Assembly (NCBI RefSeq): GCF_014650955.1
Contig: NZ_BMVY01000021.1
Location: 1 to 64,000, forward strand
Origin: Streptomyces tauricus
Lineage (GTDB): Bacteria > Actinomycetota > Actinomycetes > Streptomycetales > Streptomycetaceae
DNA length: 64,000 nucleotides
Direction of reading: 5' to 3'
The notes under the pieces were generated by a model that was not told the origin of the DNA, ran no database searches, and worked only from the letters and a program-made list of their open reading frames with translations. The position numbers were made by a program, and so were the translations under genes. This document shows, piece by piece, positions 53,609 to 61,355 of this stretch. Within the stretch, counting starts at the first letter, position 1; every line of letters starts with the position of its first letter.

Positions 53609-54523
53609 ATGAACCTCGAAATCCTCGATTACGCCTTCATGCAGCGGGCCCTGCTCGCGGCCGTCCTCGTCGGCATCACCGCGCCCGCCGTCGGCATCTA
53701 CCTCGTCCAGCGCCGCCAGGCCCTGCTGGGCGACGGCATCGGCCACGTCGCGATGACCGGCGTCGGCCTCGGCTTCCTGCTCTCCTGGTCCCCGGTGTGG
53801 ATGGCGACGGCCGTCTCCGTGGTCGGCGCAGTCCTGATGGAACTGATCCGCTGGTACGGGAGGACGCGCGGCGACATCGCGCTGGCGATGCTCTTCTACG
53901 GGGGTATGGCGGGCGGTGTGATGTTCATCAACCTCGCGCCCGGCGGCTCCAACGCCAACCTGACCTCGTACCTCTTCGGCTCGCTCTCCACGGTCTCCGA
54001 GTCGGACGTGACGGCGATCTGCCTCCTGGCGGCCTTCGTCGTCCTGGTGACGATCGGGCTGCGCAGGCAGCTGTTCGCGGTCAGCCAGGACGAGGAGTTC
54101 GCGCGGGTGACGGGGCTGCCGGTGCGCGCCCTGAACCTCCTCACGGCGATCACGGCCGCCGTCACCGTCACGGTCGCCATGCGGGTCGTCGGCCTGCTGC
54201 TGGTCTCCGCGCTGATGGTGGTCCCGGTGGCCGCCGCGCAGCAGCTCAGCCGGAGTTTCGCCGCCACGTTCGCGATCTCGGTGGCGATCGGCGTCAGCGT
54301 GACGATCGGCGGCACGGTGACCTCGTACTACCAGGACGTACCGCCCGGCGCGACGATCGTGCTGCTGACCATCGGGGCGTTCATGCTGCTCACGGTGGCG
54401 GCGACGCCGCTGGCCAGGCGCCGTGCGCGGGCCGCCGCGCTGGTCGCGGCGCGGGAGGCGGGGGACCCGGCCGAGTGCGCCATTCCCGCCACACGCACAC
54501 CGACCGGCAAGGTCGGCGTCTGA
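53609..54523 (+). CDS. znuB: Zinc ABC transporter permease
   Basis: The 304-residue protein has about eight to nine hydrophobic segments of the ABC-3 metal permease family: 'MQRALLAAVLVGITAPAVGIYLVQRR', 'LLGDGIGHVAMTGVGLGFLL' and 'LLLVSALMVVPVAAAQQL'. It forms the membrane pore of the zinc importer. The start is ATG 53609, 5 bp after the znuC stop. The repressor gene zur follows 59 bp later on the same strand. Confidence 0.95.
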   Translation: MNLEILDYAFMQRALLAAVLVGITAPAVGIYLVQRRQALLGDGIGHVAMTGVGLGFLLSWSPVWMATAVSVVGAVLMELIRWYGRTRGDIALAMLFYGGMAGGVMFINLAPGGSNANLTSYLFGSLSTVSESDVTAICLLAAFVVLVTIGLRRQLFAVSQDEEFARVTGLPVRALNLLTAITAAVTVTVAMRVVGLLLVSALMVVPVAAAQQLSRSFAATFAISVAIGVSVTIGGTVTSYYQDVPPGATIVLLTIGAFMLLTVAATPLARRRARAAALVAAREAGDPAECAIPATRTPTGKVGV

Positions 54524-54582
54524 CCGCGCCCAGCTCGGGCTGGCACAATGGCCCGGCAAGCCGCAGACGTTTGGAGGCAACG

Positions 54583-55002
54583 GTGACGACCGCTGGACCG
54601 CCCGTTCGGGGCCGTTCCACCCGGCAGCGTGCCGCCGTGGCGGCGGCGCTCGACGAGGTGGACGAGTTCCGTAGTGCGCAGGACCTGCACGACATGCTCA
54701 AGCACAAGGGCGATTCCGTAGGGCTCACCACGGTGTACCGCACGCTGCAGTCGCTCGCGGACGCGGGTGAGGTGGATGTGCTGCGCACGTCCGACGGTGA
54801 GTCGGTGTACCGCCGCTGCGCGAGCGGGGACCACCACCATCACCTGGTGTGCCGGGTGTGCGGCAAGGCCGTGGAGGTGGAAGGTCCGGCGGTGGAGAAG
54901 TGGGCGGAGGCGATCGCGGCGGAACACGGCTATGTGAACGTCGCGCACACGGTGGAGATCTTCGGCACCTGCGCGGACTGCGCGACCCGCAACCAGCCGT
55001 AG
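54583..55002 (+). CDS. zur: Zinc uptake regulator Zur (Fur family)
   Basis: The 139-residue Fur-family repressor has a winged helix ('RQRAAVAAALDEVDEFRSAQDLH', 'SVGLTTVYRTLQSLADAGEV'), the metal-binding 'HHHHLVCRVCGKAVEVEG' and a C-terminal structural CxxC ('TCADC'). With zinc bound it should block the operon at the boxes at 51727-51763, which makes this an autoregulated circuit. GTG 54583 has GGAGG about 6 bases upstream. A perfect palindromic repeat terminates the transcript. Confidence 0.94.
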   Translation: MTTAGPPVRGRSTRQRAAVAAALDEVDEFRSAQDLHDMLKHKGDSVGLTTVYRTLQSLADAGEVDVLRTSDGESVYRRCASGDHHHHLVCRVCGKAVEVEGPAVEKWAEAIAAEHGYVNVAHTVEIFGTCADCATRNQP

Positions 55003-55031
55003 AAAGCACCGGCCCAGTGCTGGCGCGCCAC

Positions 55032-55090
55032 AAAAGATTGCGCCGTTCCCCGCGCCCCTGATCAGGGGCGCGGGGAACGGCGCAATCTTT
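55032..55090. terminator. 58-nt near-perfect palindromic repeat between zur and uppS
   Basis: Exact inverted copies of the 20-bp core (55040-55059 and 55064-55083) meet at CCTGATCAGG and extend outward to AAAGATT/AATCTTT. The arms match over 29 bp with no mismatch. A and T runs flank it, so it can end transcripts from both convergent genes. Confidence 0.85.
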
Positions 55091-55095
55091 GAACG

Positions 55096-55947
55096 TCAGC
55101 TGGGGTCCGGGCGGCCCCTCATGTCCGCTTCCATGGCGAGGAGATCCTCGTTGGGGACCGCGCCGCCGAAGCGACGGTCCCGCGACGCGTACTCCACGCA
55201 TGCCCGCCAGAGATCACGCCGGTCGAAGTCCGGCCACAGGACGTCCTGGAAGACCATCTCCGCGTAACTGGACTGCCAGATCAGGTAGTTGGACGTCCGC
55301 TGCTCGCCGCTGGGGCGCAGGAACAGGTCCACATCAGGCATGTCCGGGTAGTACAAGTACTTCTGGATCGTCTTCTCATTGACCTTGTCGGGGTCAAGCT
55401 TCCCGGCGGCGACATCAGCGGCCAGCGCCTTCGCCGCGTCGGCCAGCTCCGCCCGCCCCCCGTAGTTCACACAGAAGTACAGGGTCATCGCGTCGTTGTC
55501 CTGCGTCTGCTCCTGCGCGACCTGCAGCTCCTGCACGACGGACTTCCACAGCTTGGGCATCCGGCCGACCCACCGGATCCGGATGCCGAGGTCGTTCATC
55601 TCGTCGCGCCGGCGCCGGATGACGTCCTTGTTGAAGTTCATCAGGAAGCGGACCTCCTCGGGCGACCGCTTCCAGTTCTCCGTGGAGAAGGCGTACAGCG
55701 AGAGGTTCTTGACGCCCAGCTCCAGGCAGCCCTTCAGGACGTCCATGACGACGCCCTCACCGACCCGGTGCCCCTCGGTACGCGGCAGCCCGCGCTCCTT
55801 GGCCCAGCGCCCGTTCCCGTCCATCACGCACGCCACGTGGTTCGGGATCAGCTCACCGGGGAGCTTGGGCGCGCGGGCACCGGACGGGTGCGGTTCCGGC
55901 GTCTTGTACTCGCGGCGCTGGCGCCCCAGGATCCCGCGTACCACCAT
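55096..55947 (-). CDS. uppS: Isoprenyl transferase (undecaprenyl diphosphate synthase family)
   Basis: The 283-residue cis-prenyltransferase shows 'NHVACVMDGNGRWAKERGLPR' (diphosphate-binding Asp), 'GHRVGEGVVMDVLKGCLELGV', 'LYAFSTENWKRSPEEV', 'NYGGRAEL' and 'DLFLRPSGEQRTSNYLIWQSSYAEM'. It builds the lipid carrier for peptidoglycan synthesis. The start is ATG 55947. It follows recO on the same strand with a short ORF between. The recO-uppS order is conserved in actinobacteria. Confidence 0.95.
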   Translation of the reverse strand: MVVRGILGRQRREYKTPEPHPSGARAPKLPGELIPNHVACVMDGNGRWAKERGLPRTEGHRVGEGVVMDVLKGCLELGVKNLSLYAFSTENWKRSPEEVRFLMNFNKDVIRRRRDEMNDLGIRIRWVGRMPKLWKSVVQELQVAQEQTQDNDAMTLYFCVNYGGRAELADAAKALAADVAAGKLDPDKVNEKTIQKYLYYPDMPDVDLFLRPSGEQRTSNYLIWQSSYAEMVFQDVLWPDFDRRDLWRACVEYASRDRRFGGAVPNEDLLAMEADMRGRPDPS

Positions 55948-55962
55948 CTGCTTCTCGTCTCC

Positions 55963-56010
55963 TCAGATCTCGTACAGCCAGTACGGCAAGTACGGCCGGT
56001 TGTCGCTCAC
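55963..56010 (-). CDS. Possible 15-residue peptide ORF overlapping the recO stop
   Basis: GTG at 56010 overlaps the recO TGA (GTGA) and opens a 15-codon frame, MSDNRPYLPYWLYEI, ending at 55963. It lies 15 bp before the uppS start. The peptide is aromatic and Pro-rich. It may be a leader or coupling peptide or chance; only the overlap geometry supports it. Confidence 0.25.
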   Translation of the reverse strand: MSDNRPYLPYWLYEI

Positions 56011-56759
56011 GTGCTTTTCTCGACGTACCGCAGGGAACGCAGTCCACGCTCCAGGTGCCAGTGCAGGTAGGCCGACACCAGGCCGCTGCCCTCCCTGACG
56101 TACCGCGGCTCGCACGCGTCCGCGTGCGCCCAGTCCCCCGTCAGCAGCGCGCCGAGCAGTTCGAGGGCCCCCGCCGAGGGTACGACGCTGCCGGGCACCC
56201 GGCAGTCGACGCAGACGGAACCTCCCGCGGCGACCGAGAAGAAGCGATTCGGGCCGGGCATACCGCATTTGGCACAGTCGTCGAAGCTGGGCGCGTACCC
56301 GTTCACGGCGAGGGAGCGCAGCAGGAACGCGTCGAGGATGAGGTGCGGCTCGTGCTCGCCCTGGGCGAGCGTGCGCAGCCCGCCCACGAGCAGCAGGTAC
56401 TGCTGGACGGCGGGCTCGCCCTCGTGGTCCGTGAACCGCTCGGCCGTCTCCAGCATGGCCGTCCCGGCGGTGTAGCGGGCGTAGTCGGTGACGATCCCGC
56501 CGCCGTACGGAGCGATCGTCTCGCTCTGGGTGCACAGCGGCAGGCCGCGGCCGATCAGTTCGCTCCCGCGCGCGAAGAACTGCACGTCGACGTGGGAGAA
56601 GGGTTCGAGCCGGGCGCCGAACTTCGACTTGGTCCGGCGCACCCCCCGGGCCACGGCCCGTACGCGTCCGTGACCGCGAGTGAGCAAGGTGATGATCCGG
56701 TCCGCCTCACCCAGCTTCTGGGTGCGCAGCACGATGCCGTCGTCGCGGAACAGGCTCAT
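56007..56759 (-). CDS. recO: DNA repair protein RecO
   Basis: The 250-residue protein begins with the OB-fold 'FRDDGIVLRTQKLGEADRIITLLTRGHG' and contains 'RAVARGVRRTKSKFGARLEPF'. A C-terminal helical domain has a Cys-type zinc motif ('CAKCGMPGP', 'CVDCRVPG'). It helps load RecA in the RecFOR pathway. The start is ATG 56759. It is transcribed with uppS. Confidence 0.94.
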   Translation of the reverse strand: MSLFRDDGIVLRTQKLGEADRIITLLTRGHGRVRAVARGVRRTKSKFGARLEPFSHVDVQFFARGSELIGRGLPLCTQSETIAPYGGGIVTDYARYTAGTAMLETAERFTDHEGEPAVQQYLLLVGGLRTLAQGEHEPHLILDAFLLRSLAVNGYAPSFDDCAKCGMPGPNRFFSVAAGGSVCVDCRVPGSVVPSAGALELLGALLTGDWAHADACEPRYVREGSGLVSAYLHWHLERGLRSLRYVEKST

Positions 56760-56805
56760 GGCCCCATTCTCGCGTACCGGTCCGCCGGGTGTGGCCGGGG
56801 CCCGG

Positions 56806-57021
56806 TCAAGGGACCTCGCCCCGGCTGCGCGCGTTGGCGTACGCGGTCGCGGCGCTGAGCCGTTCCGCCACGGTGGCTCCGCGCACGCTGTCCGGCAGGC
56901 AGTCCCATTCGCGTCCGCCGCCGTACGGGCGCAGTTGTACGTACGGCCCCTCGTGGCCCATCACCCTGCCGACCCGCCCGGTCCTGGTGTCGACGACGTA
57001 CGTCCCGACGTGCGGCTTCAC
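56806..57021 (-). CDS. Small conserved actinobacterial protein, downstream member of a coupled pair
   Basis: The 71-residue protein from GTG 57021 reads 'VGTYVVDTRTGRVGRVMGHEG' and 'YVQLRPYGGGREWDCLPDSV', a small beta-rich domain. Its start overlaps the stop of the upstream 75-residue ORF by GTGA. I recognise both as a recurring Streptomyces pair without known function, often near XRE regulators. An in-frame longer form from 57063 is less likely. Confidence 0.7.
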   Translation of the reverse strand: MKPHVGTYVVDTRTGRVGRVMGHEGPYVQLRPYGGGREWDCLPDSVRGATVAERLSAATAYANARSRGEVP

Positions 57022-57245
57022 CGGAGCACCGCCGCGAACCGGGCCGCCGTCCCGACGGAACACCGGCCCGGTTCCCCGAGGGGGCGGGGCGTCTTTCGCG
57101 CCAAGGTCGCCGGGTCGATCCGGGGTGTCGGCGACGTAATTCCTGCGGTGGCGAGTGCTTCGCGCAATTCCTTCACGGTTTCCTCCGCTTGTTCGACGCG
57201 GGCCGTCGAGTGCTGTGCGTCGGTTGCCCGGCGGGCAGACCTCAC
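57018..57245 (-). CDS. Small conserved actinobacterial protein, upstream member of a coupled pair
   Basis: The 75-residue protein (GTG 57245, GGAAGGGG about 8 bases upstream) has a coiled-coil-like 'RVEQAEETVKELREALATAGI' and ends 'PRPLGEPGRCSVGTAARFAAVLR'. Streptomyces homologues share the '...LREAL..AGI..PSL..DP' and 'LG.C....A..LAAVLR' patterns, from memory. It overlaps the next ORF by four bases. Function is unknown; the location facing a decayed XRE gene suggests a regulatory module. Confidence 0.7.
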   Translation of the reverse strand: MRSARRATDAQHSTARVEQAEETVKELREALATAGITSPTPRIDPATLARKTPRPLGEPGRCSVGTAARFAAVLR

Positions 57246-57361
57246 GGGTGTTCCCCTTCCTTTTCGGGTTCTACTCTTTCCCTCTCCACGGTGACGCCCA
57301 CCACTTAGTCTTTGGAAGACCTCTACGCTCAGCGGCTTCGCTGCGGTACAGAGGGTTTTCC

Positions 57362-57667
57362 ATGGCCAATGGTTCACGGCGGGCGGCTTGTGAGTTCTTC
57401 GGAACAGAGCGGGAGAGACAGCCGGAGGATGCGGGCCGACCCCAGGCGGAGTTGGGTTATCGCGTTCTTGTGTCGGGCGGCTGCGCCGACGGCATCAGGA
57501 CATTCGAACAAGTAATGCGGAAGCCACAGTTCGATAGGAAGGACCGCTTCGACGGGGCTTTACAAACCGGCTGCCCTTTCCGAGCACGGCAAGGTCGTCG
57601 CGGGGCCCGTCCTCCTCCGCGGGCCCCGCGCCGGAGGGAGTTCACCGGCGCCGTGACGACGGCGTGA
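57362..57667 (+). pseudogene. Decayed XRE-family regulator
   Basis: The frame from ATG 57362 reads 'RRAACEFFGTERERQPEDAG' and 'ELGYRVLVSGGCADGIRTFEQ'. This parallels Streptomyces XRE regulators ('EFFG.E..R.RE.AG.TQ.ELG.RVFVSGSYIG.IE'). The recognition-helix region is altered, and after 'LQTGCPF' the frame turns into Arg/Pro-rich nonsense and stops. The C-terminal ligand domain is missing. A promoter-like start and the divergent coupled pair remain, so this is a fossil regulatory locus. Confidence 0.6.
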
Positions 57668-57682
57668 CGCTCCGGCCCCCCT

Positions 57683-58552
57683 TCATCGCACGGCCACGTC
57701 CGGCGCCGGCGGGTCGGCCGGGGGAAGGACGGTCCGTGGCGCGGTGCTCGTGAACAGCCGGTGCCGCGGCAGGCTCTGCTGGGCCGGCCGGGTCATCGTG
57801 ATCTGGCGGACGAGTTGCTGGAAGCAGGCGAGGGCCGCCACGGCCGGCAGGACCGCCGCGGCGATGCCGGTGAAGGTCCGGTCGGCCTGCGCCGCGCAGA
57901 GTGCCATCGCGACGGAGGAGAACAGCAGGACGACGAACCAGGAATGCGCGGCCCGGCGCTGGTGCAGTGCGGCGCGCAGAACGGAGAGCGAGGCGACCAT
58001 CCACGGCCCGTAGACCAGCAGAGGCCACCAGACGGCCGTGCCGCTCTGCGTGCGGAACGCGACGTGGCGCAGGGGGACGTAGGACACGATCCCGCCGAAG
58101 ACGCTCACCATCGACACGACCACGGCCGCCAGCGCGGCGATCAGGAAGCTGACGGTCTGCAGCCAGGTGAAGCGCACCCTGCGGACGCGTACCTTCCGAT
58201 GCCCGGCGGGGTGGGACCTGATCGCCGGCAGTTCGGCGGTGATGGTGGCCAGGTTGTCCATCGGGTCACCGGTGAGGGCGACATGGGGCGCGCTTCCGCT
58301 GCGGGGCCGCGGCACGGTCGTGGCCTGCTCCTGCGCGCCGGCGTCCTGGACCGCGTCCTGGAGGAGGTAGGTCATCTCCTCGACCGGGTCCCAGGCCGAG
58401 TCGAGGGGATCCGCGGGCGCTCCCGCGTGCCGCATGTCGACGGGACCGCGGTGCCGTCCGCCGCCGACCCCGGCCTGCCGGGCACCGGAATAGTCGCCCG
58501 GTACGAAGAGGTCCGCGTAGTCGTCCATCGAATGCCTGCCCCGGTCAGACAT
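57683..58552 (-). CDS. DUF2637-like multi-pass membrane protein
   Basis: The 289-residue protein has a hydrophilic N-terminal half (about 1-130, Asp/Gly/Arg-rich) and four hydrophobic segments near 140-260: 'LIAALAAVVVSMVSVFGG', 'WPLLVYGPWMVASLSVLRAAL', 'WFVVLLFSSVAMALCAA' and 'AAAVLPAVAALACF'. It ends 'FQQLVRQITMTRP' plus a Pro-rich tail. This resembles the DUF2637/SpdB-type membrane proteins of Streptomyces, whose role is unclear. Starts at ATG 58552 and 58528 are possible. Its start overlaps the upstream small ORF by 8 bases. Confidence 0.65.
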   Translation of the reverse strand: MSDRGRHSMDDYADLFVPGDYSGARQAGVGGGRHRGPVDMRHAGAPADPLDSAWDPVEEMTYLLQDAVQDAGAQEQATTVPRPRSGSAPHVALTGDPMDNLATITAELPAIRSHPAGHRKVRVRRVRFTWLQTVSFLIAALAAVVVSMVSVFGGIVSYVPLRHVAFRTQSGTAVWWPLLVYGPWMVASLSVLRAALHQRRAAHSWFVVLLFSSVAMALCAAQADRTFTGIAAAVLPAVAALACFQQLVRQITMTRPAQQSLPRHRLFTSTAPRTVLPPADPPAPDVAVR

Positions 58553-58832
58553 GGGCCACATTCCCGTCGGACGGCTCCTGGGCACCCCATCGTTGATCGA
58601 GATCCTTCTGCGCCCTGCTCAGGTATTCCACGAATTCACCCAGCAGTGGCTCGGTAACATACAGCTCGACCGGTTTTCCGTCCCCGTGCAGAGTGCCGCG
58701 GGCCCCCGGGGCCGAATAGGCGGCGGCAGGGGTGAAGATGTACCGCCCCATCACCACCGCAGGGGTTCCCATGGCGTCTTTCCGCACCATGCGGACGGCG
58801 GTGGAAGTGTCGGCTGGCTTTGATTTTTTCAT
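58545..58832 (-). CDS. Small protein of unknown function coupled to the DUF2637-like gene
   Basis: The 95-residue protein ('AMGTPAVVMGRYIFTPAAAY', 'PVELYVTEPLLGEFVEYLS', 'KDLDQRWGAQEPS') is soluble and contains no motif I recognise. It overlaps the start of the downstream membrane protein gene by 8 bases, so they are probably translated together. The first codons (AAA AAA TCA AAG CCA) are AT-rich for this genome. No ribosome site is obvious at ATG 58832; ATG 58790 is an alternative. Confidence 0.65.
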   Translation of the reverse strand: MKKSKPADTSTAVRMVRKDAMGTPAVVMGRYIFTPAAAYSAPGARGTLHGDGKPVELYVTEPLLGEFVEYLSRAQKDLDQRWGAQEPSDGNVAHV

Positions 58833-59171
58833 ACGTCGCTAACGCGGCAGCCCCTACTCGGGTGCGCGGCAAAGGAGTGAGCATAAAGCCACCAAAATCA
58901 TTGACACAGGATTTGTAATTCAGACTCCACGCTGCCCGAAGAGAAGTTTTTGCTACCGGGGATTCTTATACCTGGCGCCGCCCGCACCGCCGCGCCGGCG
59001 CCGGGCACGCCCGCCGCGGACAGCCGTCGAAAGCTGTGGGTTCCACGTGAACGGCTAGGTGCCGACAATGACTTCAACAGAATTGTTGACACTTTTCCCG
59101 GCGGCGAATTACGTTCGCGGAAGAGATCGGCGGTGGCCCGTACACCGCCGGCCGCGGACTTGGGAGACATC
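58833..59171. promoter_or_regulatory. 339-bp region upstream of the tannase-like gene with a promoter-like element
   Basis: No gene is evident. TTGACA at 59086-59091, a 17-bp spacer and TTACGT at 59109-59114 resemble a housekeeping promoter 58 bp before the GTG start. A second TTGACA (58901-58906) lacks a -10 partner. The left end carries the promoter of the minus-strand small gene. Confidence 0.5.
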
Positions 59172-60821
59172 GTGAAGCACCGGGCAGTGAAGCGCAGGAG
59201 TGTCGTCATGGGCATCGGCGCGACCGCGGGAGTCGCGGCCGCCGGCGGCTTCGCCCTGAGCGCGCAGGCGTCGGGCGGGTCCGCCGCGAAAGCGTCGAAC
59301 GCGTCCGGTGCCCTCGTCTTCGACAAGGACGCCTACACCGAGCTGACGACGACCATCACGGACGCCGCAGGTGACGACCACGAGGTGAAGTACCACTTCT
59401 ACAAGGCCATCACCTACGTCACCAAGCCGGTGGACGAGAAGTACCAGAGCCTGAACATCAGCGTTCCGGTCGCGATCGACGGCAGGACGGTCGACGCCAC
59501 CGGCGCCCCCATCCTTCTCGCCAACGCGGTCGGCGGATACATGCCGTCGTCCGTGGCCGACGCCACGGGCGTGGGCGGGACCGCCATGACGGGCGCCCCC
59601 GGCGCCGCGACAGGCGGCGCGGGCGCCGGTGCCAGTGCCTCTGCCGCGCCCAGCGCCTCCGCCTCCGCCTCCGCCTCCGGCGGTGTGCAGTCCGGCGGCA
59701 ACGCGATGCTCGACGGCCGGGGCGAGATGGTCGACCTCGGCAAGCTGGCCCTGGTCACCGGGTACGTCGTCGTGGAGCCCGGCGCCCGGGGCCGTACCCT
59801 CGTCGACTCCTCCGGCACCTACTACGGCACCGCGCCGGCCGCCATCGTGGACCTGAAGGCCGCCGTGCGGTACCTGCGCGCCAACAAGGGCCGTATCCCG
59901 GGGAACACCGACCGGATCGTCTCCTCCGGGACCAGCGCGGGCGGCGCCCTGTCCGCCCTGCTCGGCGCCTCGGGCGACAGCCCGCTCTACGACGCGTACC
60001 TCAAGGAGATCGGCGCGGCCGACGCGAGCGACGCGATCTTCGCGAGCGGCGACTGGTGCCCCATCGCCGATCTGGAGCACGCCGACATGGCGTACGAGTG
60101 GAACTGGGGCGCGAACGAGCTCAGTTCCGGCTCACTCGTCGACCAGGCGGTCTCCAAGGAGCTGACCACCGCCTTCGCCGACCACCAGGCCTCCCTGAAA
60201 CTGCGCGCCAAGGGCTTCGGCACGGTCACGGCCCGCAATCTCGACGCGTACCTCGTGCGTACGTACCTGGAGCCGTCCGCGACCAGGTACCTCGCCGCGC
60301 TCTCCGACACCGCGCGGGCGGCCTACCTCGCCGCGAACACCTTCATCACCTGGTCCGGCGGCCGGGCGACCTTCTCCTGGAAGGACTTCCTCACCCACGT
60401 GGGCGCCCGGAAGAAGGACGCGCCCGCGTTCGACGCCTTCGACCTGTCCTCCGGCGAGAACAACCTGTTCGGCACGGGGACCACCAAGGCGCGGCACTTC
60501 ACGCTGTACAGCCTGCGGCACGAGGGCAGCTCCGGCGCACGGCCGGCCGGCGACCTGCCCGCGAAGATCGACCTGATGAACCCGATGTACTTCATCGGGA
60601 AGCACCATCCCGGCCGCTCCAAGCACTGGTGGATCCGGGTCGGCACCAAGGACAGCGACACCTCGCTGAGCGTCGTCGGCAACCTCGCCCTGAGCCTGGA
60701 GAACCTGGGGGACGACGTCGACGCCTTCATGTACTGGGACGCCGGACACGGCTCCAACGAGGACCCGGCCGACTTCATGGCCTGGATCGCCAAGGTGACG
60801 GGCTACCGGGTGAAGAAGTAG
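59172..60821 (+). CDS. Secreted tannase (subtype B)/feruloyl-esterase-like alpha/beta hydrolase
   Basis: The 549-residue protein has a Tat-like N-terminus ('KRRSVVMGIGATAGVAAAGG') and an alpha/beta-hydrolase fold with nucleophile Ser in 'SSGTSAGGALSALLGASGD', 'IFASGDWCPIADLEHADMAYEW' and a catalytic His in 'DAGHGSNEDPADFMAW'. This follows bacterial subtype B tannases, which hydrolyse gallic acid esters. Between about 130 and 175 there is an Ala/Ser/Gly low-complexity run inside the domain. GTG 59172 follows GGGAG by 6 bases. The substrate could be other phenolic esters. Confidence 0.82.
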   Translation: MKHRAVKRRSVVMGIGATAGVAAAGGFALSAQASGGSAAKASNASGALVFDKDAYTELTTTITDAAGDDHEVKYHFYKAITYVTKPVDEKYQSLNISVPVAIDGRTVDATGAPILLANAVGGYMPSSVADATGVGGTAMTGAPGAATGGAGAGASASAAPSASASASASGGVQSGGNAMLDGRGEMVDLGKLALVTGYVVVEPGARGRTLVDSSGTYYGTAPAAIVDLKAAVRYLRANKGRIPGNTDRIVSSGTSAGGALSALLGASGDSPLYDAYLKEIGAADASDAIFASGDWCPIADLEHADMAYEWNWGANELSSGSLVDQAVSKELTTAFADHQASLKLRAKGFGTVTARNLDAYLVRTYLEPSATRYLAALSDTARAAYLAANTFITWSGGRATFSWKDFLTHVGARKKDAPAFDAFDLSSGENNLFGTGTTKARHFTLYSLRHEGSSGARPAGDLPAKIDLMNPMYFIGKHHPGRSKHWWIRVGTKDSDTSLSVVGNLALSLENLGDDVDAFMYWDAGHGSNEDPADFMAWIAKVTGYRVKK

Positions 60822-60864
60822 CCCCTGCCCCTGCCTCTCCCACCCTCTGTCACTCTCGCCCCAC

Positions 60865-60905
60865 GCCCCGCGCCCCACGGACGCGGGGCACACGGACGCG
60901 GGGCA
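60865..60905. repeat. Hairpin plus tandem 15-bp duplication between convergent genes
   Basis: GCCCCGCG (60865-60872) pairs with CGCGGGGC (60882-60889). The unit CACGGACGCGGGGCA is present twice in direct tandem at 60876-60890 and 60891-60905. It may act as a terminator for the tannase-like and phosphatase genes. Confidence 0.5.
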
Positions 60906-60908
60906 CAC

Positions 60909-61355
60909 TCACCCGAACGTGCGTACGTACCTTCGCTGCCACGGGGTCTCCACGGCGTGGCGGTCGTAGTTCCGTCGTACGAACTGCACGGCCTCCTCGG
61001 GCGGCACGCCGTCGAGGACCGCGAGGCAGGCCAGGGCCGTGCCCGTCCGTCCACGCCCGCCCCTGCAGGCGATCTCGACGCGCTGGGCAGGGTCCGCGGC
61101 CCGCTCCCAGGCGTCCGTCAGCACCGTCCGCGCCGCCGCCCGGTCCGTCGGCAGCCGGAAGTCCGGCCATCGCAACCACCGGGTCTCCCAGGGGAGTTCG
61201 GCGAGCGTGGACGGTTGTCTGCCCAGGAGGTAGACGCCGTACGTCGGGCGGACGAGCGCGGGGTCGAGTGTGTTGCGGAGCCCCCGTCCCCGTACCGCCC
61301 GCCCGGACGGCAGCCGGAGCACTCCGGGTGTCCCCTCGTCCCAACTCGCCGTCAT
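60909..61355 (-). CDS. Small dual-specificity/tyrosine protein phosphatase
   Basis: The 148-residue protein has the CX5R loop 'IACRGGRGRTGTALACLAVLDG', with nucleophile Cys and Arg, plus a general-acid Asp candidate in 'WLRWPDFRLP'. This is the cysteine-phosphatase family; the substrate could be phosphotyrosine, phosphoserine or phospholipid-like. Its ATG overlaps the stop of the FadR-type regulator by four bases, so it is translated with it. The link between a phosphatase and a metabolite repressor is unusual. Confidence 0.85.
   Translation of the reverse strand: MTASWDEGTPGVLRLPSGRAVRGRGLRNTLDPALVRPTYGVYLLGRQPSTLAELPWETRWLRWPDFRLPTDRAAARTVLTDAWERAADPAQRVEIACRGGRGRTGTALACLAVLDGVPPEEAVQFVRRNYDRHAVETPWQRRYVRTFG

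Noticed and set aside
53797..54582. Upstream extension of the zur frame
   Set aside because: It overlaps znuB in another frame. Zur homology begins at the GTG with GGAGG at 54583.
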